Part shown: positions 57,394 to 64,000 of the stretch, in pieces
How the letters are laid out: every line of letters starts with the position of its first letter
Position numbering within the stretch: position 1 is the first letter of the stretch
Assembly (NCBI GenBank): GCA_940671915.1
Contig: CALNVZ010003434.1
Span: forward strand, 21,036,921-21,100,920
Direction of reading: 5' to 3'
Source of the DNA: Paracentrotus lividus
Taxonomy: Eukaryota > Echinodermata > Echinoidea > Camarodonta > Echinidae
Length of the DNA stretch: 64,000 bases
Notes under the pieces: generated by a model
Database searches by the model: none
Told to the model about the DNA's origin: nothing
What the model saw: the letters and a program-made list of their open reading frames with translations, nothing else
Program-made: the position numbers and the translations under genes

Positions 57394-58269
57394 TGTGGAT
57401 GATGAAGTTAAATATTTATTCAATCATGCACTTTAAACACGAATGTCAAAGATAAAATGGAACCCGAATGCTCAGTCCATTTTCCTGTCTAAATGTAAGC
57501 AAATAAGAAATTTAAATGAGCAGTTTTTAAGTTCACTCTTTATTCTTTCTTCTGAAACCCAATGAATACAAAAAAAAAAAAAAAAAAAAAGAGAAAAAGA
57601 GGAAATGGGTGAAGAAGGAAAAGCAGTAAGATAAGGGAGGAAAAAGAGAAAATGATAAGAAATTGAGGAAACTAATACAGAAAAGGAATACGAATTAAAC
57701 GCAGGAAGATAGAGAGAGAAAGCGACTTACAAAAGGGTGCCGAAAGAAAAGGGTTAATAGGAAAAGAAAAGTGGGAGAAAGGAGGTTGCTTTAAAAGCAT
57801 GAAATATAAAAGAAACATGTTATAAACTAAGGTTGAGAAAGTGAGACAGATAATAATGAATTAATAAGTACTTTTCACGTTAAGAAAATAACCAATGGAA
57901 ATAAAGCTCCGATATCATATGGCAATATCTATATACTATACTCTTTATTTTCTATATTGTTTTGTATTGTATATCATCAAATTTTGCTCTGATCACGAAA
58001 GCATCGGGCCATTCGTGCATCCTCCGTGTGTTGTTCGAGTGCCATCGTGTACCATTCTATAGACATCGTTCTCGTTTTGGCTCTTGTTTGGCTGTTGACC
58101 AAGTTCGGGACTGACTTTGCCCGAGCCCTAACATTTCATATTTCGATGTGTATCCATCTTTGTTCAACTTCGGGACAGTATGGCACCACCTTAAAGAAAA
58201 AAAGCTCAAAACAAGAAGGAATGTCTCTTGCGTCATCCTTACGTTTCCTATTGTTCAGTCACACGATAT
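57394..58269. other. Non-coding, purine-rich stretch
   Basis: 57560-57780 is A/G-rich low complexity. 57990-58190 is more balanced in composition but has no recognised domain. Confidence 0.5.
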
Positions 58270-58980
58270 TATATATAAATGTTCCTCTCGGTTTATTACA
58301 TTCATTATTTCAGGGAATTTATATAAAAACTTTTCCTGGCATGCCTGGTAGAGAGGGAGTCATCTTAAAAAAATGGAAAAAAAAAAATGCATAGGAAACA
58401 AAAATCTCATCGTGCCCTTGGGGGTATAAAATCGTGGGGTGGTATTCTGGAAAACTCTCTTTTGTTGAGTCATACAGTTTGTCAAAATAATCCCACAATC
58501 GCGTTTTTTTAGCAGTTTGCATTAGGACTACAGTGCACTGCCTTTTAATACGTTCGCAAGGTAAAAAGTTGAATATTCTGATAAAGAAGAATGAGTGCGA
58601 TAAAACTCAATCTCTCGATAAGAGGATAGGTTAAAAAGTTTAAAGTATTATTTTTTGATGAATTGGTTCCAGAAATGTTTAACAAATTAACACAGCAACG
58701 GTTATTAAAATAATAAAAGAGACCCTTTCCCCGAAAGCATTTCCTATATACGAGCCGATTAAAGAAAAAGAAAAAGAAAACGTGTCGAGCAGCCCAGAGA
58801 TTATGTTTCGACCAATATGACATCACGAGAATTTCGTAATGTAATCTATCTTGCTCAATATAATAATGAATGAAAGATTATCCGTGATAATCTGTGATCA
58901 TCTTTGATAATCTATATCCTATTAAAATCCTTTATATGACTTGATAACCTTCAGATTCCTAGAAGCGCATCTGTTAGCAC
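58270..58980. repeat. Diverged segmental duplicate, copy 2
   Basis: Counterpart of 52340-52883 with the same block order, including ATAAAATCGTGGGGTGGTAT, AATACGTTCGCAAGG and GAAAGATTATCCGTGATAAT. It is longer by several insertions. An open plus-strand frame across 58026-58394 overlaps its left edge but has no recognisable domain. Confidence 0.7.
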
Positions 58981-59664
58981 AGCGAGAGTTCATTCATAGA
59001 AGGGGCGCCAGTCTTTACTTATTTGTTCATTATTTTGTTTATTAATCAATTAATTGATTAATTAATTTATTTATGAACTTAGATATTTATCTGTTTATTC
59101 ATTAATTCATTCATTTAACTTTTTGTTTATTTCAATTTTCTCAATACATGCATAACAAAGTACAAACCGGATAACACAAATACATGTACATGCCTTGGAC
59201 AATACAATACACATGATACGTGTACATTGGAGCAATGAGAAATGAGAGGAAATCAGTTCTAAATATATCTTGTTAAATGTGGTTGATTTCCTGCGTCGAG
59301 AAAAACAGTTTTCAAAAGTAGATGAGTGACTCTTTTGAGAATCCAATTTAAGTAACAACAAACAGTGGCGGATCCAGGCGGGGGCGCAGGGGACGCGCCC
59401 CCATATATATAATGTGAAAACCGCTCATTGACCGTACATGTTAAAATCCGAAAATTTAGGCGGCGCCCCCTATCCGCCCTGGCGCCGATCACTGCGTCTG
59501 TGTATTTAAATTAAAGAGATATTTGTTTATGCTCTTGCTACAACAACAATCATCGGAATGGTCAAAATTTGAGATGAGGCACCCCCTACCATCCCCGGCA
59601 ATAGAAAGGAGTACCAACCTGCTACCTACTCATCTTCATTTCTTCTTCCTCAATTTCCTTCTTG
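58981..59664. other. Spacer before the degraded MMP copy
   Basis: ATTA-rich run at 59030-59110, the hAT-like miniature element, then unique-looking sequence. Homology to the MMP gene starts abruptly near 59665. Confidence 0.6.
59363..59494. mobile_element. 132 bp hAT-like miniature element (CAGTGGCGGATCCAGG end)
   Basis: The left end CAGTGGCGGATCCAGGCGGG and right end CCGCCCTGGCGCCGATCACTG are imperfect inverted copies; CAGTGGCGGATCCAGG is a familiar hAT-type terminus in animals. No target duplication is visible. Similar end fragments occur at 9620-9650 and 40150-40175. Confidence 0.65.
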
Positions 59665-62600
59665 CCGGTATGTCGCCTGTGTATTGTATTAATAGCGCTG
59701 TGTAAATTGTAACTATTTTATTAGTTTTATGTTGTCAATACTTATCAAAAAAAAATTTTCTTTTGTCTATGTAGCTTTTGACTCTGTGATTTTTAGTTGT
59801 ATAGTCCTTTTAATGACATATCCATCGGCGCCCCTTTTCGCGGGGTTGGTTTCTTCTGCTATGATCTAACAGGTTCGTTTACGATTTTGTGTTTAGGTGT
59901 GAGTCTTTCGTCTTGTTATCGGCTTGTACTGTATCGAACACTCGCAGGCACTTTTTTGACGTAGTTAATGGAATTTTGTGCTTATGTGTGTGGATGTTTT
60001 AGGGTTTCCCCAACGTACAATTGTGTTGATGTTTAGTCCTGCCGGTATCCTTTTTTCCCCGTCTCCACCCCCACCCCGCCTTGTTCTTATTGGATGTAAG
60101 TCTGGTATTTTCGTAATATATTCTTTTGTCGATTTATCGTATTATATTGAATTTACAATTATTTCGCGCTGTTAATACATTTCTTGTGGATAAACGCTTT
60201 TTAGCGAGGGGTGGTTAGGTGTGCTCTTCATCAACACCCCCAATCTTCATGTGCTGAACATTAACTGTGGGAGCGCCGCCTTATATTGTTAGTTTTTCTT
60301 TAAATGCAAATGGCGTGAACGGTATTTTACTAATTTTGTTGTGCGTGTTTTTTCAAGTGATAGGGGGGGACCATACCCAACTATTTGCCTCACGTGATTG
60401 ATTGCAGTTCTTCTGGAGGTGAGGAGCGGGCTTGCTTTGGCTGTTTCGGTATGGTTATTCTTGGTTGTACGACCGCCCTTACAGTATGTTCTATAATTTA
60501 TGCTTTGTGTTTTAGGAAACGTGTGTGATTCGGTCTTTTATGGATTATGTGTTTCTCTAATGAAGCCTAGAGGGCGTGGGTGTTTCTCTCAAGTGGTAGA
60601 CAAATCAGGGGCGTGATTCTGATTTGTGCGATGTTGTTAGTCGAAAAGTTCGCACATTTCTATTTTGAGGTTCTTTGCTTGCTATTTTTTTTTTGAAGGC
60701 GTATTTCGTGTCCGGAGGCATTGTTTTTTTTTACTTTTGTTTTTCGGTAAAAGGTGTCATCAGGTGTTTTTCTTGGTCGTGTGGCCTAGTATGATTGCCT
60801 GATTTGTTATATTAAAATGGGCTGCTAGATTAGAAGACGAGGGGATAGGGCTGGTGCACGTTTTAGGAAAGCAGAGTAGAAGAGAAGAGCAGAGGAGTGT
60901 GGTAGTAGATAGAGTAGGAGGAGAGGGAGGAGGATGGGAGAGGATCAGAAGGTGGAGAGAGAGGAGAAGAAGGGGAGGGGGAAGGGAAAAAGAGTGAGTG
61001 CAACACATTTCAGTTACTGCCTTAAGTGTATTACATAAATCAATCTCTGTTATGTTATATCTTTTGTATTGAACGTTATGTGGGTTGGGGGTTTTTGGAG
61101 TGTTTGTGGTTCTGTCTTGTTGCTTTTTAAGTGTTAAGTTTATTAGTTGGGTGGCATTAGTGAATGCATTCTTGTATTTTTGCCTTTAATATTCATATCA
61201 TTACAAGTCTAATATGTGCAAGACCGTTTACTATGGTTGCTAAATGCGATAAAAATTCCTGTTGTATCAAGATTTGTCATTTCGATTCTTATTATCGTAC
61301 ACTTTAAAATCTATTCTTCATACAATACTGGTGCTTCGTTGTATTCTATATCCCTGTTTAGTGAGAATTTCCCCGCCCTGAACAAGATAAATACTGGCGT
61401 ATAGTTGTTTTGATAAAATGTTAAGTATCTGTTTTACGGTTGAATAAGTGTCTGAGGGATGTATTAATGTTTGATTTAGCAAGATTTGTGTACCTGACTT
61501 TGGAGTGTATAAATTCGCTATATTTTTTTGTTGGTTGTTTCATTAGATTTCTTGCTTATTGTTTTGATGTGGGTTTTTTTGAGATGCCTAATGTTTTATG
61601 TTTAATCTTTAGCATTTCATTATACCAATGATATTTATTAAATATTGAAATGCTTTAATGTTACTTATTTGTGTCAGGTGTTCATGTACATAACTCAGCA
61701 AAATGGTTACAACTGCGGCGAATGCCTTTTGACAATGTATTTTAATTAAAAAATAAATCGACTCATATCCGCCTTGTGGAACCTGGGTGTAATCAATAGT
61801 GATTGTTACGTGACGTCTCTTGATGCTTTCGGTTTGTCAGTATCTGAACTTAGTTAATGTTCAAGATACCCCATATTTTCTATTTAATAATACTTCATTT
61901 ATTGTTGTCAAGATTTCGATATGTCTAAACCAGGCTCATTTCATGATATATTTAGGTGATTATCAGTTTACCACGCTGGGCGTAGGTGTGTGTTTTTAAA
62001 AGAGAGTTGTCGGGTTTATCTTATTCCTTAAGTAAGAGTGGAACCATTTTGATATTTCTCGTTTTTGGAGTGGGTCTTGTTTGGTCTTGATGCGTTTGTC
62101 CTTTCTTTTGTAATAGGGTTACTTTGTTCTATTTGTCTTTCTTTTTTAGGATTATGTCCGTTAAATATGGGTGTGATTTTTCAGTTATTCATTAAATGTC
62201 TGTTCTTGCAACTAAGTTAGATGTTAGATATCCTTTGCGGATAACTATTCATTTAAAGTATATACAATTTTGGTTTTTTCCATGGGTTGTTTGCTTTGAT
62301 GGAAGAAGTTAGTGCATATTTCGTCGACATTAGAAATTCTTAGTTTTCAGGTTAGTCTTATGACAGATTGATTTTATATACCGTGCTATTGGTTCTTTCC
62401 GGTTTTTTGGGAGTGTGGTTTTTACTTGGAGGATATCATAATTTTCTTTTTGCTTTAGGATAAGAGGCTTTTTGCTTTCCGGTATATTTTTCAATCATGC
62501 TTTCTTTAGGTGTACGGTGTAATAAGTTAGGTTATTGGTATTGTTTCTTTTTTTTCCGTACTTTTAGGGTGTTGATTACATAATGATCTTCTTCATTCCC

Positions 62601-64000
62601 AAATATGTCAAATTGAATTATCATAACTTACCGTTCTATTGGTAATATCACATTGTATTATATCATTAGATAAGGAAGATCATTAACTACAATTATGAAC
62701 TGATGTTTATGTTGCGTTTCGTGAACATCACATTATATAGGGTATAATTAAGTAATGTCACTCAACGATTTTAGCGAATCGCTAAAACATGTTGGTCGGT
62801 ATTGTTGTAAAAATCGATCAATCATTTTGAGATGAGTGTAGTATGTGTTGGCTGAGTATTTTTGTTGTGAGGCTATATGACACCGTTAATGGATTTCAAG
62901 TGCGGTCAATGTGCTTGCTGGTTTAGTGTGTTCCTAAGGTAGGGTAGGTCTCATTTAAGTATAGTTTTTGTGTTTTTATATTGCTTATTTGCTTGTTAAG
63001 TCTTTTTCATCGATCGGTTAGGGTCCTTTGAAAATGTAAAAACATAGGTGCTACAGAACCATTTCAGGTTTTGTTTTTTTGTTTTATGGGGGTCAAAAAA
63101 CTTTGAACTGGTTATTGGGTCATGTGGTTTTTTTTTTTCGCAGCAATTTCATGAATGTTATCCTTTTGCTAATTAGAAATTAAAGTTAGGTTGCCATGCG
63201 TTAAATGCGTTCTCGATTATAGTCTCTGGGTCGGGGGTCTGCGCGGGGCATTTCTATGTGGTCCAGAGTTCGCAGATGCCAACCACGTCAAAGTGCTCAT
63301 TTTGTGGTTCTTCTCGAGGTGGGAAGTCTATGGTGCCTGTATTGCGGGTGCGGTCCTAGTTCCACGACGTCGAAGGCAATTGTCCCGGTGGTGAGATTGA
63401 GAAATCGAGGTTTGTTTTTTGATTATGTTCGATTTTTCGGTACGCCCTGAAGAAGGAGATACGATGTGTTCCGCGACTCAGGATTTGTCAGGTTGCTTGA
63501 TGTAGCATTTATTGCTGTGGGTAGGTGCTTTGGCACTTTGGAAAAATGAGATCGAATCTTTATTGAGACTTGATGTGAAGAAAACAAGAAAACGCCACCA
63601 AACTTAAGAGTTGGTTTCGTACTACACCAAACTATGGAAAAAGTGGGTTTTATATGCTTTCAATTTAAGACGCATAACTCTTGCCGTGCACTTTGGACGT
63701 ACAGTTTCTCAATCAAGTGATGAGGTACTCCAAAATTATTAGTCAAATTTACAAATTAACATGTATTTTGAAATGATACCTTTAGAGACTCGGTTACCTT
63801 CTTTTAGAGGATCCACTGTTAATGGAGCATTTAGGGGCGACACATTGTTGCGATTTCGTGATGAACAGATTCGATATGAATAGACTAACAGAATTGATAA
63901 TTAGATTCAGTATTCTTCTTAATGTAATGAAAGTGTAGTGTACTTGTTACTAATTTAGATGTAAATTTTATGACATGGTCTGTGGAATCTTTCGCAGCCC
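59665..64000 (+). pseudogene. Indel-riddled second copy of MMP intron 5 to the exon 7 border
   Basis: From CGGTATGTCGCC at 59666 onward, this region follows 44169-49566 in order. It has the same intron 5 start, exon 6 (60186-60290, recognisable CCCCAATCTTC and GCCGCC blocks, frame destroyed), the same LINE and GA tract (about 60730-62930), the same TIR element (about 62935-63805), the decayed exon 7 copy (63815-63900), and it stops at GCAGCCC, the exon 7 border. It is about 4.3 kb against 5.4 kb. Differences are mostly short deletions, shortened homopolymers and extra T/G, spread evenly over exon and intron. That looks more like poor consensus sequence than natural decay. It encodes nothing intact. 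Confidence 0.85.

Noticed and set aside
58026..58394. 122-codon hydrophobic plus frame
   Set aside because: No homology recognised; the right half lies in a non-coding segmental repeat and ends in poly-Lys from an A-run.

Overview
This is a eukaryotic window: AT-rich, intron-dominated DNA with GT-AG splice sites, many non-LTR and terminal-inverted-repeat (TIR) elements, and one run of 751 unknown bases. The gene content, together with frequent TACATGTA and AGGCCTA words, suggests a marine deuterostome. My best guess is an echinoderm, probably a sea urchin; this is an inference, not proven. There are no bacterial-style operons and no CRISPR array.

Layout. From 1 to about 29.7 kb the only recognisable coding sequence is the first coding exon of a TRAF4-type RING E3/adaptor gene on the minus strand (29683-29825). 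Everything to its left is non-coding as far as I can see and is probably a very long first intron. It carries a tRNA-derived SINE, several small hairpin or TTAA/TA-flanked elements, and diverged tandem repeats. From about 29.8 to 36.4 kb is the space between two divergently transcribed genes, with a ~700 bp TA-flanked element and the second copy of a 159 bp foldback element. From 36401 to 50512 on the plus strand lies a complete eight-exon gene for a secreted matrix metalloproteinase (MMP, peptidase family M10A). All splice phases agree, giving a predicted 656 residues: signal peptide, an unusual repeat-rich N-terminal extension, propeptide with cysteine switch, zinc catalytic domain and a four-bladed hemopexin domain.

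The MMP gene has a striking internal history. The first part of its catalytic exon 4 exists three times in tandem, separated by long ATC/ATT triplet tracts. The middle copy still has an acceptor and an open frame ending in a stop. A decayed copy of hemopexin exon 7 lies just upstream of the real one. A ~3 kb LINE and a ~1 kb TIR element sit in intron 6.

From 50.5 to 59.6 kb is transposon territory: a TIR element containing the assembly gap, a LINE with endonuclease and YADD motifs, a TTAA-flanked element, several foldback elements and a diverged segmental duplication. From about 59665 to the window end, the sequence is a heavily indel-ridden second copy of the MMP segment 44165-49566 (intron 5, exon 6, intron 6 with the same LINE and TIR element). 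It is either a broken tandem gene copy or, more likely, low-quality long-read sequence left in the assembly.

The two genes have no evident joint pathway. TRAF4-type proteins act inside the cell in signalling and polarity, while the MMP would act outside the cell on matrix or egg/embryo coats.
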